64,000 nucleotides of DNA from Microbacterium sp. MYb66 (GCF_002979435.1 NZ_PCOV01000004.1:1-64000); one strand, 5' to 3'. Positions 8,538 to 17,230 are shown, counted from the first letter of the stretch. A program made the numbers and translations. Notes: a model not told the origin generated them from the letters alone.

Positions 8538-9977
8538 TCAGTCGTCGGTGCCCCGGATGCCGACGGTCGACTCGATGACCGGCTTCATCTTCTTGCCGAG
8601 GGTCTCGAAGAACATCGACAGCGGGAACTCGTCGTCCATCACGGCGTCCGTGTAGCCCTTCGGGGCCCCGGCGAGGATCTCGTCCGACAGGCCGCGGGCC
8701 CACTGCGAGGCCGGGTGCGGGGTGAGCGTGCCGCGGACGAGCTCGTAGGCGGCGAGCCAGTGCGCGACCTTCGGGCGGTCGATCGAGTGCCAGTACAGGT
8801 CGTCGATCGCGTCGCCCAGCGCCACCACGGCATCCGGCACGGCGTCCCAGTCGAAGGCCAGGGCGGTGTCGGTCCAGTGCAGCACGCCGCGCTGGTGCAG
8901 CCAGGCGAACAGCAGCTGTCCGCCGACGGCGTCGTAGTTGCGCGTGCGGGTGCCCGTGATGGAGAAGCGGAAGATGCGGTCGAAGATCACCGCGTACTGC
9001 ACGAGGTGCGCGTAGTCGTGCATCTCCTGCTCGGTCTCGGTGAGCTCCTCACCGGCGGCGATGCGCGCCGCGAGCGAACGCTCGATCTTCACGGACTCGC
9101 GGAACGCCGTCATGTCGCAGCGCATCTCCTCCAGCGAGTAGAGGAAGAACGGCATCCGCTGCTTGATCATGAACGGATCGAACGGCAGATCGCCGCGCAT
9201 GTGGGTGCGGTCGTGGATGATGTCCCACATCACGAAGGTCTTCTCGGCCACCTGCTGGTCGTCGAGCATCGCGGCCGCGCGCTCCGGCAGGTCGAGGTTG
9301 GTGATCTCGGCAGCGGCACGGGTGACCCGACGGTAGCGGGCGGCCTCGCGGTCCTGGAAGATCGCGCCCCACGTGAAGGTCGGGATCTCGCGCATCGCGA
9401 CGGTCTCGGGGAACAGCACGGCCGAGTTGGTGTCGTAACCGGGGGTGAAGTCCACCAGACGCAGCGAGACGAACAGCTTGTTGCCGTAGTCGCCGGCTTC
9501 GAGGGCTGCGATGAACTCCGGCCAGATCGTCTCGACGATCAGCGCCTCGACCAGGCGGTCGCTCGACCCGTTCTGCGTGTACATCGGGAACACGACCAGG
9601 TGGCGGATCCCGTCGACGCGGGTCTGCTGCGGCTGGAAGGCCATCAGCGAGTCGAGGAAGTCCGGCACGCCGAAGTCTTCGGACGCCCAGCGGTCGAAGT
9701 CGACCACGGAAGCGGCGAGGTAGTCGGCGTCGTGCGGGAAGGCGGGGGCGAGAGCGCGGATCGCGGCGGTGATGGCACCGACGAGCTCGCGGGCCGCGGC
9801 GTGGTGCGCGGCGTCCGGGATCGAGCCGTCCTTGATCTGCATCTCGCGGATCGCGATCGCGGCGTCCTTGAGCTGCGCCCAGGCGGCGGACTGCTCGGCG
9901 GTCGACGCGTCCTCGACGACCTCGGGTTCGCCGACGATGGCCTGAACAGCGGAACTGTTGGCGGAAAGAAGGGACAT
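8538..9977 (-). CDS. DUF6421 family protein
   Basis: 479 aa soluble protein matching an uncharacterised actinobacterial family that I recall as DUF6421. It has no signal peptide or membrane segment. Conspicuous polar patches are DIIHDRTHMRGDLPFD (about residues 248-263, His/Asp-rich, could bind metal) and MHDYAHLVQY. The ATG at 9977 follows CGGAGGT. It is transcribed divergently from an Lrp/AsnC regulator with 72 bp between start codons, so it is a likely target of that regulator and may belong to amino-acid metabolism. Biochemical function is unknown. Confidence 0.7.
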   Translation of the reverse strand: MSLLSANSSAVQAIVGEPEVVEDASTAEQSAAWAQLKDAAIAIREMQIKDGSIPDAAHHAAARELVGAITAAIRALAPAFPHDADYLAASVVDFDRWASEDFGVPDFLDSLMAFQPQQTRVDGIRHLVVFPMYTQNGSSDRLVEALIVETIWPEFIAALEAGDYGNKLFVSLRLVDFTPGYDTNSAVLFPETVAMREIPTFTWGAIFQDREAARYRRVTRAAAEITNLDLPERAAAMLDDQQVAEKTFVMWDIIHDRTHMRGDLPFDPFMIKQRMPFFLYSLEEMRCDMTAFRESVKIERSLAARIAAGEELTETEQEMHDYAHLVQYAVIFDRIFRFSITGTRTRNYDAVGGQLLFAWLHQRGVLHWTDTALAFDWDAVPDAVVALGDAIDDLYWHSIDRPKVAHWLAAYELVRGTLTPHPASQWARGLSDEILAGAPKGYTDAVMDDEFPLSMFFETLGKKMKPVIESTVGIRGTDD

Positions 9978-9998
9978 CGGGACCTCCGATCGGAGTTG

Positions 9999-10043
9999 TT
10001 GACGGAAAGATTCCTGCATAAACGGAATCCTGACGATAATCTT
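9999..10043. promoter_or_regulatory. Divergent DUF6421/Lrp promoter with palindromic elements
   Basis: Contains AAGATT (10007-10012) paired with AATCTT (10038-10043), and inside it TTCC (10011-10014) paired with GGAA (10024-10027), giving nested AT-rich dyad symmetry typical of Lrp/AsnC sites. GATAAT at 10035-10040 is a good -10 for the regulator gene, placing its transcript start within a few nt of the ATG at 10050. Confidence 0.55.
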
Positions 10044-10049
10044 ACAGCT

Positions 10050-10508
10050 ATGGATGACTCTGTCGACCGCGCGATCCTGACCGCGATCTCCCGTGACGGC
10101 CGCGCCACGCTCTCTCAGCTGTCGGACGCCGTGGGCCTGTCGGTCTCGGCGGTGCAGTCGCGCCTGCGCAGGCTGGAGACGAGGGGAGTGATCACCGGAT
10201 ACCAGGCGATCCTCGACCCCGAGCAGGTGGGCACCCCGCTCTCGGCGTTCATCGAGATCACCCCGCTCGATCCCGCCCAGCCGGACAACGCCCCCGAACT
10301 CCTCGAGCACCTCGACGCCATCGAGGCCTGTCACTCCATCGCCGGCGACGCCAGCTACATGCTGTTCGTCCGCGTCCCGTCCCCGCGTGCACTGGAGGAG
10401 CTCGTCCGCGATGTCCGCCTCGCGGCCAACGTCAGCACCCGCACCACCGTCGTGCTGCAGACCTACTACGAACACCGGCCGATCATCCCGGTGGGTTCGA
10501 CCGAGTAG
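10050..10508 (+). CDS. Lrp/AsnC family transcriptional regulator
   Basis: 152 aa with an N-terminal HTH (AILTAISRDGRATLSQLSDA then VSAVQSRLRRLE) and a C-terminal RAM/AsnC ligand domain (ECHSIAGDASYMLFVRVPS contains the GxxDY/F-like turn). These regulators sense amino acids and form dimers or octamers. It is divergent from the DUF6421 gene across a dyad-rich promoter, so auto- and cross-regulation is likely. It has few bases of leader. Confidence 0.85.
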   Translation: MDDSVDRAILTAISRDGRATLSQLSDAVGLSVSAVQSRLRRLETRGVITGYQAILDPEQVGTPLSAFIEITPLDPAQPDNAPELLEHLDAIEACHSIAGDASYMLFVRVPSPRALEELVRDVRLAANVSTRTTVVLQTYYEHRPIIPVGSTE

Positions 10509-10629
10509 GGCCGTCGGGAACATCGAGGAAGACCCTCTCCCGCTTCGTCGGCGCCCGGTGCTACTTTCGAACCACATCCGGCCCCTCGTCCGCACCATCC
10601 CCTCGACGAGGACTGAGCACAGGAGCACC

Positions 10630-10920
10630 ATGTCCTTCCAGGCATACCTCGACAACATCGAGACCAAGACGGGCCTCACCCCGCGGCAGTTCATCGACCT
10701 CGCCACCGAGAAGGGATTCGACCGGACGACCAAGGCGGCGCCCATCGTCGCGTGGCTCAAAGACGACTACCAGCTGGGGCAGGGGCATGCGATGGCCCTC
10801 GTGCACGTGATCACGAAGGGACCGCAGATCAGCGACAAGCATGTGGGCAAGGGTGGAGCGCACGGCGACCCGTCCGACACGCTCTGGCTCGACGGCAAGG
10901 ACAGCAATCCGAACGCCTGA
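10630..10920 (+). CDS. DUF4287 domain-containing protein
   Basis: 96 aa small soluble protein. It begins SFQAYLDNIETKTGLTPRQF, the hallmark of the DUF4287 family, and ends DPSDTLWLDG. Family members are often annotated as conserved hypotheticals and sometimes occur fused to DUF5655. The ATG is preceded by AGGAGCACC. Function is unknown. A spacer of about 120 bp after the Lrp gene suggests its own promoter. Confidence 0.75.
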   Translation: MSFQAYLDNIETKTGLTPRQFIDLATEKGFDRTTKAAPIVAWLKDDYQLGQGHAMALVHVITKGPQISDKHVGKGGAHGDPSDTLWLDGKDSNPNA

Positions 10921-10958
10921 TGCGTCGTCGCGCTGAGGTCGGGCATCGGCCCGGCCAG

Positions 10959-10964
10959 TAGGAT
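10959..10964 (+). promoter_or_regulatory. -10 element for menA (leaderless type)
   Basis: TAGGAT ends 7 nt before the menA GTG start and supports that start; no ribosome-binding site is visible between them. Confidence 0.5.
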
Positions 10965-10971
10965 TCCCTGC

Positions 10972-11946
10972 GTGGCAGCATCCTCCCAGCGCAAGAAGAA
11001 GAATCGGACCGCGAAGCACGCCCCGGCCCGCACCAGCGGCAACCCGGCGAAGCGTCCGGTCGTGGAAGCGGGGCCGGTGACGGCCTCCGATTGGATCGGG
11101 GCCGCGCGCCTGCGCACCCTTCCTCTCGCGATCGCACCGGTCGTGATCGGCACCGGGGCAGCACGCAGCACCGGGCCCGAGTTCCACTGGGTCATCGCCC
11201 TCGCCTGCCTGGCCGTCGCCGTGCTGCTGCAGATCGGCGTGAACTTCACGAACGACTACAGCGACGGCGTCCGCGGCACCGACGCGCATCGGGTCGGACC
11301 CGCGCGTCTCACGGCATCCGGACGGGTGAAGCCGCGCACCGTCCTGATCATCGGCCTGGTCTTCTTCGCGCTCGCCGCGCTCGTCGGCCTCGCGATCGTG
11401 GTGCGCACCGAGCAGTGGTGGATGCTGGCCGTCGGCGCCGCGTGCATCGTCGCCGCCTGGTTCTACACCGGGGGCAAGCGGCCGTACGGCTACTACGGCC
11501 TCGGCGAGGTCTTCGTGTTCGTGTTCTTCGGGCTCGTCGCGACGCTCGGAACCACCTGGGTGCAGATCTTCGACCTGCCGCAGCAGGCGTGGCTCGGGGC
11601 CATCGCCGCCGGCCTGTTCGCGTGCGCCGTGCTGCTCGCCAACAACCTCCGCGACATCGATCAGGACCGCGAGGTCGGCAAGCGGACCCTGACCGTGCTG
11701 ATCGGCCGCCGCGCCACGCAGGTGCTGTTCACGCTCTTCGTGCTCGCGCCGTTCGGCATCGCCGCGTTCCTCGCGCTGCTGTTCCCGATCGCGTGGATCG
11801 CCATGCTCGCGCTGCTCGCCGGGCTCCCGGCGATCGTGATCGTCTGGGCCTACCGCCAGCCGAAGGAGCTGGTCACGGCCCTCGCGCTCACCTCGCTGAC
11901 GTCGCTGCTGTACGCCGGCGCGCTCTTCTGGGCGTTCGTCGGCTGA
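10972..11946 (+). CDS. menA: 1,4-dihydroxy-2-naphthoate polyprenyltransferase (MenA)
   Basis: 324 aa UbiA-superfamily integral membrane prenyltransferase with a basic N-terminal extension of about 35 residues. The two Asp-rich motifs are visible: NDYSDGVRGTD (about residue 90) and DIDQDREVGKRTL (about residue 227). They bind Mg-polyprenyl diphosphate. It attaches the prenyl tail to DHNA in menaquinone synthesis at the membrane. The remaining men genes are near 45-51 kb in this window, so the pathway is split into two loci. Start is GTG with a -10-like TAGGAT 7 nt upstream. Confidence 0.9.
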   Translation: MAASSQRKKKNRTAKHAPARTSGNPAKRPVVEAGPVTASDWIGAARLRTLPLAIAPVVIGTGAARSTGPEFHWVIALACLAVAVLLQIGVNFTNDYSDGVRGTDAHRVGPARLTASGRVKPRTVLIIGLVFFALAALVGLAIVVRTEQWWMLAVGAACIVAAWFYTGGKRPYGYYGLGEVFVFVFFGLVATLGTTWVQIFDLPQQAWLGAIAAGLFACAVLLANNLRDIDQDREVGKRTLTVLIGRRATQVLFTLFVLAPFGIAAFLALLFPIAWIAMLALLAGLPAIVIVWAYRQPKELVTALALTSLTSLLYAGALFWAFVG

Positions 11947-11958
11947 GACCGCGCGGGG

Positions 11959-12264
11959 TCAGGCCTTCGGTTCCCCGTCGACCGACTCGTTCGCCTCGTC
12001 GATCGCCTGGTCCTCGGCATCCGCATCGGCTTCTCCGCCGGAGGCGCGGCTCTCGCGACGCTCATGCAGTCGCGTGGAGGCATCGGTCAGGGGTGCGCGC
12101 AGGAACAGCATCGAGATGCTGACGCCGATGAGCGCAGCGAAGATCGCGGCGAGCCACCAGAACTCCCGGAAGATCGGGAAGAAGAACCAGAGGATGGCGA
12201 GCGGGACGAGGAACGCCAGCAGCCGCAGCACGGTGTAGACGAGGAAAGGCGCGGGCTTCTTCAC
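11959..12264 (-). CDS. DUF4229 domain-containing membrane protein
   Basis: 101 aa with two closely spaced hydrophobic helices (about residues 7-28 and 33-55) followed by an arginine-rich stretch and an acidic tail. This pattern matches the actinobacterial DUF4229 family. It starts with GTG, preceded by TAGACT exactly 6 nt upstream (12271-12276), so it is probably leaderless. It is convergent with menA, an arrangement I recall from related genomes. Function unknown. Confidence 0.75.
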   Translation of the reverse strand: MKKPAPFLVYTVLRLLAFLVPLAILWFFFPIFREFWWLAAIFAALIGVSISMLFLRAPLTDASTRLHERRESRASGGEADADAEDQAIDEANESVDGEPKA

Positions 12265-12307
12265 TCCACCAGTCTACGTTCGCCGCGCGGCGGGCTCTGC
12301 GCCTCCG

Positions 12308-13291
12308 TCATCGGATGCCGAGGCGCGCGAACGGGATGCCGCGGACCACGCGCCGCCACGGATGCTCCCCGAGCGACCAGAGCAGGCGGGCGTCGAAGTC
12401 GAGCGCGAGGTCTTCGCAACCGACCGGGAGGGGGACCCGATCACGCTCGAGCGAGTCGCGGGAGCCGCTCCACAGGGTGCCGGGACGCAGGTGGTCGGAC
12501 TGCGACACGAAGTAGCGATCGCCCGCGCGCACCGCTCCCTGCATGTGCGTGATGCCGGGGGAGAAGCGGTCCTCCTCCACGAATCCGCCATCGGGGCCAT
12601 CGGGGATCGCGAACTCGCCGATCCGTCCGGTGCCGTCGGTGCGATGCTCCCCGATGAGCACGCGTCGCAGCGGGGCGCCGTCGTGGTCGTACACCCGACC
12701 CAGATACGAGCAGCGCAGCGCGACCGGATGCACGCGGGTGCGGACCGCGACGAGCGCGGTCGAGCGTCCGCCGCGACGGCGCGACCCCGCGAGCCGGTGG
12801 GCGAGTGCGCCGCGGACCTCGCGGATGTCGGAGAGGTCGAACTCCCAGATTCCGCGACCGGTCGCCGCGACGAACAGCCGATCGTCGAACCAGGCGAGGC
12901 CGCCGGCGTGGATCGGGGCAGGCTGCAGTTCGCCCTCGTCGTCCACGATCGCGAGGAGGATGTCCAGGTGACGCGAGCGCTCCAGGTCGACGAACGCCAC
13001 GCGCGAGGCGAGGTGCACCCCGGAGAGCTCCTGCCGGAACCAGCTCACGGCGAGAGTGCGTCGCCCCTGCCACTCGCCGAGATCCACGCCCTGCGGGTAC
13101 CACCGGCGGGTCCAGGTCCGTGCGCTGAGCCACCGCAGGTCGACGGTGTCGCGCCGCCGCTGGCGCACGGGGCGCCAGGTGGATCCGAAAGGCCAGAGCA
13201 TGCTCCCCATCGTCGTCGATCCCGGGCGACGGTGCGAACCGGCGTCGTCGTCGGAGACACGAGTTGTCGACAGGGGTTCAGCGGAAGACAT
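12308..13291 (-). CDS. Hypothetical protein, secreted-type beta-propeller-like family without signal peptide
   Basis: 327 aa. Recurrent segments such as WYPQGVD, LAVSWFRQ, VAFVDLE, HAGGLAWFDDRLFVAATGRGIWEFDL and THMQGAVRAGDRYFVSQS resemble a family of actinobacterial proteins with propeller-like repeats, but this copy has no evident signal sequence. It contains many Arg residues and no recognised catalytic motif. The start at 13291 is uncertain: an in-frame ATG further in is possible. The upstream region carries an AT-rich TATAAT stretch that could also give a minus-strand -10, 8 nt before the start. Function unknown. Confidence 0.6.
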   Translation of the reverse strand: MSSAEPLSTTRVSDDDAGSHRRPGSTTMGSMLWPFGSTWRPVRQRRRDTVDLRWLSARTWTRRWYPQGVDLGEWQGRRTLAVSWFRQELSGVHLASRVAFVDLERSRHLDILLAIVDDEGELQPAPIHAGGLAWFDDRLFVAATGRGIWEFDLSDIREVRGALAHRLAGSRRRGGRSTALVAVRTRVHPVALRCSYLGRVYDHDGAPLRRVLIGEHRTDGTGRIGEFAIPDGPDGGFVEEDRFSPGITHMQGAVRAGDRYFVSQSDHLRPGTLWSGSRDSLERDRVPLPVGCEDLALDFDARLLWSLGEHPWRRVVRGIPFARLGIR

Positions 13292-13300
13292 TCCAGCACG

Positions 13301-13306
13301 TATAAT
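13301..13306 (+). promoter_or_regulatory. Consensus -10 TATAAT for the nonulosonate operon
   Basis: A perfect TATAAT with TTCAGC 18 nt upstream as a poor -35. Transcription would begin near 13312, about 300 nt ahead of the first gene. It is the only clear AT-rich box in the 323-bp gap. Confidence 0.55.
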
Positions 13307-13311
13307 GTTAC

Positions 13312-13614
13312 TGACGACGGCGCGCTCGTCTGTGGGGGACGAGCTCGACGAAACAGAACGTCTCGAGTCGGCTGATGGGGGTCAGCGGGCGACGAGGCGG
13401 GCGGGGTCGCATCCGTGCGGCGTCGTCCCCGAACGTCTGACGTTCGGCAGTGCGCGAGCACTGGGAGGTGCGGCTCCGGTCGGGTGCGGGGCCGCACCTC
13501 CGCGCTCGCAGTGCCGACGGCACCGGGCGCGGACACCCGGCGTTCACCTCCGCGTCGCCGTCCGGCAACGGATGCCTGACACCATTCCCGGACACCGCCA
13601 GCCCCGGGAGTCTC
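13312..13614 (+). ncRNA. Structured 5' leader of the nonulosonate/glycan operon
   Basis: This is the only gene-free stretch over 300 bp in the window. It holds three successive hairpins: GCTCGTC/GACGAGC (13324-13344), CCGAACGT/ACGTTCGG with a 3-nt loop (13429-13447), and a composite stem of GCGAGC plus GGAGGTGCGGC pairing with GCCGCACCTCC plus GCTCGC (13454-13509). None is followed by a T-run. It may be a cis-regulatory leader, but no known riboswitch class is recognised. Confidence 0.4.
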
Positions 13615-14595
13615 GTGCGCACACCTCTCGTCACCGTCATCCTGCCTGCCAAGGACGCCGGCGAGTACATCGGGACGACGCTCGAGACGCTCACCCGGCA
13701 GTTCGAGGATGCCGCGGAGCTGAAGCTCGTCGCGATCGACGACGGCTCCCGCGACGACACCGGTGCCCTGATGCGGCAGTACGCGCAGCGGTTCCCGCAT
13801 TCCGAGGTGCTGCGGAACCCGTCGGCGCGCGGCCTGGCGAGCGCGCGCAACCAGGGGCTCGCGCACGTCGAGGGCGACGCCTTCTGCTTCCTCGACGGCG
13901 ACGACTGGATGCAGCCGAGGAGGCTCGCGGTGCTGGTGTCGCGGCTGCGGGAGCTCGACGCCGACTTCCTGCGCACCGACCACGTCACGGTCGCCGGCAT
14001 GCAGCGGACGCTCGTGCGCGCGCCCTACCCGTGGCGCGACCGCGTGGTGTCGCCCCGCGAGGCGATCCTCCCCGCGCACGAGTCGACCATGGTCGACTAT
14101 CCGTTCGCGTGGGCCGGAGTGTTCCACCGCCGCGTCCTCGACCGGGGGCTGGCCGGATTCCCGGAGGGGCTGTTCACGGCAGAGGACCGTCCGTGGATCT
14201 GGCGACTGCACCTGCAGGCCCGCTCGTTCGCGGTCGTCGATGCCCCCGCACTGCTCTATCGACGCGGGGTCGCCACCTCGCTCACGCAGGCACGGGATCG
14301 ACGGCAGCTCGACTTCGCCCGCGCCATGAACGAGGTCATCGCCGTGGTCGAGCAGGATCCGGAGGCGGAACGCTTCCTCCCCAAGGCGGTCTGGACCGCG
14401 CTCGCACTCAGCTCCCATCACCTGGTGCGCGCGCGCCGGATGAGTCCTCCGCTGCGCGCGGAGATGCGCACCGGCATCCGCGACATGCTCCGACGGCTCC
14501 CCGCCGACCAGGTGCCGGCGGTGGTGGAGCGCTTCGACGGGCCGCGGCGCCGGGTGCTCGCGCGCATCCTCCGCGAGGCGGGACGAGGAGCATGA
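13615..14595 (+). CDS. Glycosyltransferase family 2 protein
   Basis: 326 aa GT-A fold enzyme starting VRTPLVTVILPAKDAGEYIG (nucleotide-sugar binding strand). It has DDGSRDDT at about residue 42 and the DGDD metal-binding (DxD-like) motif at about residue 95, with a short helical C-terminal part. The GTG at 13615 is chosen because family homology begins there and GGGAG precedes it, although the frame is open further upstream. It is the first gene of the glycan operon and overlaps the next gene by the ATGA arrangement. It probably adds a hexose or similar sugar to the surface polymer. Confidence 0.82.
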   Translation: MRTPLVTVILPAKDAGEYIGTTLETLTRQFEDAAELKLVAIDDGSRDDTGALMRQYAQRFPHSEVLRNPSARGLASARNQGLAHVEGDAFCFLDGDDWMQPRRLAVLVSRLRELDADFLRTDHVTVAGMQRTLVRAPYPWRDRVVSPREAILPAHESTMVDYPFAWAGVFHRRVLDRGLAGFPEGLFTAEDRPWIWRLHLQARSFAVVDAPALLYRRGVATSLTQARDRRQLDFARAMNEVIAVVEQDPEAERFLPKAVWTALALSSHHLVRARRMSPPLRAEMRTGIRDMLRRLPADQVPAVVERFDGPRRRVLARILREAGRGA

Positions 14596-15950
14596 CCCAG
14601 CTCTTCGCGCTGCACAGCGCTTACGGACTCGCCACGGCCGTCGCGGCGATCGATGCCGGACTCGTCGGAAGCGGCTCTCGCGACGGGGGCGCGGAACGGA
14701 TCCTGGTGCCGTTCACCTCGTCGCGGGTGCCGGAGACCGCGGTCGGCATCGCGGACGACCCCGTGCTCGGGTCGCTGCGGGACCGCTTCGACCGTGTCGA
14801 ACCCCTCGAAGATCTGCTCGGCCCGCGGCATCCGAGCTCGTGGGCACCGGCGGATGCCGACCTTCCGATGCTGCAGCGACTGCTCGTCCGGGCATGGCGA
14901 CTCGACCCGCACGGCCTGGAGCTGTTCGTGCAGAGCCCGCAGGTGGCGCCCGCCCGCACGCTGATGGAGGTGTTCCCGCAGGCGCGGATCACGATCGTCG
15001 GCGACGGGCTCATGACCTACTCGCCGATGCGGGTGCGGATGCCGTACCCGGTCGCCGCCCGCATCGAGCGCGTCGTGCACGCCGACGTCGTCCCCGGCGT
15101 GCGACCTCTCGTCGGCGGGGCCGATGCCGAGATCGTCCCGGTCCCGTCGGGCTCGTTCGCGGCGGCGCTGCGGGAGACGGATGCCGGTGGCCCCGAGTCC
15201 GTTCGCGACGGGGCGTCGACCGTGCTCGTGCTCGGTCAGTATCTGTCGGCACTCGGGCTGATGACGGCGGCGCAGGAGATCGACCTGCAGCGGCAGCTGA
15301 TCGACCGTGCGGCGCGGTGGTCACCACAGCGCATCGTGTTCAAACCGCATCCCGCGGCGCCCCCGCTGGTGACCGCCGCGGTCCGCGCACAGGCGACCGC
15401 GCAGGGCATCGACTTCGTCGAGTATCGCGGCCCCCTCGCGGCGGAGCTGCTCGCGGAGCGGCTGGACGCGCTGGCGGTCGTGGCAGGGTTCTCGACCGCG
15501 CTGCCGACGGTGCAGACCCTCTTCGGGCGGGCGATCGGCTCGGCGGGAAACGATGCCGTGCTGGCGACGCTGGCCCCGTTCGAGAACAGCAATCGGATCC
15601 CGGTCGCCCTGGTCGACGCGCTCACCCGCGAGGACTCGCCCTACATCGAACCTGCGCGACTGCAGCTGCTGGTCGACGCCGTCGGCTATGCGATGCAGCC
15701 CGAGATCGTCGGACACCTCCGCGGTCGCGCCGAGGAGCTGCTCGACGGTCTCGACCCGGAAGAGCGCGACCGCTACTTCGCGCCGCGGCGGTTGGCGGAG
15801 CTGCGGCTGCCCGGAGCGCCGAGCGAGAGCGCGCTGCGCCGGATGCTGCGCCCGGCCGGAGGAGTGGGCAGGATCGAGGAATGGCGTCTCACCGCCCTCG
15901 GTGCGCGACGACGAGCGGGGCGGGCCTGGCGGGCGATCCGCGGACGATGA
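14592..15950 (+). CDS. Polysialyltransferase-family glycosyltransferase
   Basis: 452 aa. It shows the hallmarks of the bacterial sialyl-/polysialyltransferase fold (GT38/GT52-like, alpha-2,8-polyST family). IVGDGLMTY (D/E-D/E-G motif at 136-143) and FKPHP (HP motif at 250-254) are present, with a C-terminal GFSTALPTV Ser/Thr motif (299-307). These bind the CMP moiety and catalyse transfer. No signal or membrane segment, so it acts in the cytosol on a lipid-linked acceptor. Its neighbours make CMP-nonulosonate, consistent with a CMP-sugar donor. Translationally coupled to both neighbours by ATGA overlaps. Confidence 0.75.
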   Translation: MTQLFALHSAYGLATAVAAIDAGLVGSGSRDGGAERILVPFTSSRVPETAVGIADDPVLGSLRDRFDRVEPLEDLLGPRHPSSWAPADADLPMLQRLLVRAWRLDPHGLELFVQSPQVAPARTLMEVFPQARITIVGDGLMTYSPMRVRMPYPVAARIERVVHADVVPGVRPLVGGADAEIVPVPSGSFAAALRETDAGGPESVRDGASTVLVLGQYLSALGLMTAAQEIDLQRQLIDRAARWSPQRIVFKPHPAAPPLVTAAVRAQATAQGIDFVEYRGPLAAELLAERLDALAVVAGFSTALPTVQTLFGRAIGSAGNDAVLATLAPFENSNRIPVALVDALTREDSPYIEPARLQLLVDAVGYAMQPEIVGHLRGRAEELLDGLDPEERDRYFAPRRLAELRLPGAPSESALRRMLRPAGGVGRIEEWRLTALGARRRAGRAWRAIRGR

Positions 15951-17137
15951 TGACGACGACGACGAGGATGCGGAACATGGACGAGCGGATGCCCCTCACA
16001 GTGGCGATCATTCCGGCGCGCGGCGGATCGAAGCAGGTGCCGCGCAAGAACCTGCAGCGGGTCGGCGGGGTGCCGCTGATCGAGCGTGCGGTCCGCGCGG
16101 CGGCGACGGCATCCGGCATCGATCTGGTCGTGGTCTCCACCGACGACGACGAGATCGCGGCGGTGGCGACGGCGGCGGGCGCTCGCATCGTGCGCCGACC
16201 CGCCGAGCTCTCCGGCGACACCGCGACCTCGGAGAGCGCGATCCTGCATGCACTCGACGACCTCGAGGCGAACGGCGACAGGGTCGGGGTCGTGGCGTTC
16301 GTGCAGGCGACATCACCTTTCATCCCGAGCGACGCGCTCGCCGCTGCCGTGTCGGAGGTGCAGGCCGATCGCGCCGACAGCGTGTTCTCGGCCCACGAGA
16401 CCTACGGGTTCCTGTGGCGCGAGGGCGAGGACGGCACCGCTGTCGCGATCAACCACGATGCCGCGCACCGCCCCCGGCGTCAGGACCGCGAACCGCATCA
16501 CCTCGAGACCGGGGCCTTCTACGTGTTCCGGGCCGCGGGCTTCCGTGAGAGCAGGCATCGCTTCTTCGGTCGGACCCGGATCGCGCGGGTGCCGGAGTGG
16601 ACGGCGATCGAGATCGACGATGCGGATCAACTCCGGGTCGCCCGCGCGCTCGCGACCCTGCACGAGGCCCCGGGGCCCATCCCGGTGCGCGCGGTCGTGA
16701 CCGACTTCGACGGGGTGCACACCGACGACACCGCCATCATCGACGCCGACGGCGGGGAGCGCGTGCGGGTCAGTCGAGAGGACGGCATGGGCGTGGCTCT
16801 GCTGCGCCGGGCCGGTGTACCGCTGCTGATCCTCTCGACCGAAGTCAATCCGGTCGTCCGCGCTCGTGCCGACAAACTCCGCGTACCGGTCCTGCACGGG
16901 ATCGACGACAAGGAGACGGCGCTGCGGAACTGGGCGCAGGAGAACGACGTGCCCCTCGCCGACATCGCCTACCTCGGCAACGACGTGAACGACCTGCCGG
17001 CGCTGCGCATCGTGGGCTGGCCGGTCGCGGTGGCGAACGCGCATCCGCTGGTCATCGAAGAGGCCAGGGTCGTGCTGAGCCGCCGAGGCGGAGAAGGCGC
17101 GGTGCGGGAGCTGGTCGAACGGGTGTTGTCGAGCTGA
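15947..17137 (+). CDS. neuA: CMP-nonulosonate cytidylyltransferase fused to a KdsC-type HAD phosphatase
   Basis: 396 aa, two domains. Residues 17-240 are an acylneuraminate cytidylyltransferase with the CTP loop IIPARGGSKQVPRKNL (21-36) and QATSPF. Residues 250-396 are a HAD of the KdsC type with all four motifs: DFDGVHTDD (Asp253, Asp255), Ser297-Thr298, Lys322, and GNDVND with Asp346 and Asp349. Both halves look catalytically intact. The expected reaction is removal of the 9-phosphate of a nonulosonate (or a related step) plus CMP activation. The same order of domains occurs in animal CMAS. The start choice among several Met codons is uncertain; the first overlaps the previous stop. Confidence 0.85.
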   Translation: MMTTTTRMRNMDERMPLTVAIIPARGGSKQVPRKNLQRVGGVPLIERAVRAAATASGIDLVVVSTDDDEIAAVATAAGARIVRRPAELSGDTATSESAILHALDDLEANGDRVGVVAFVQATSPFIPSDALAAAVSEVQADRADSVFSAHETYGFLWREGEDGTAVAINHDAAHRPRRQDREPHHLETGAFYVFRAAGFRESRHRFFGRTRIARVPEWTAIEIDDADQLRVARALATLHEAPGPIPVRAVVTDFDGVHTDDTAIIDADGGERVRVSREDGMGVALLRRAGVPLLILSTEVNPVVRARADKLRVPVLHGIDDKETALRNWAQENDVPLADIAYLGNDVNDLPALRIVGWPVAVANAHPLVIEEARVVLSRRGGEGAVRELVERVLSS

Positions 17138-17230
17138 CCGACGCCGGTAACCCGGTGGTCTCCCGGTGTTCATCCTCGGCCCGTAGTCAGGAGGGAGGGG
17201 TTGCACCAGCGCTCGACGACCGGAGGAATC

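Noticed and set aside
13464..13484. GGAGGTG followed by GTG as a possible leader peptide ribosome site
   Set aside because: The spacing is poor and the segment is part of the hairpin arm, so a peptide was not called.
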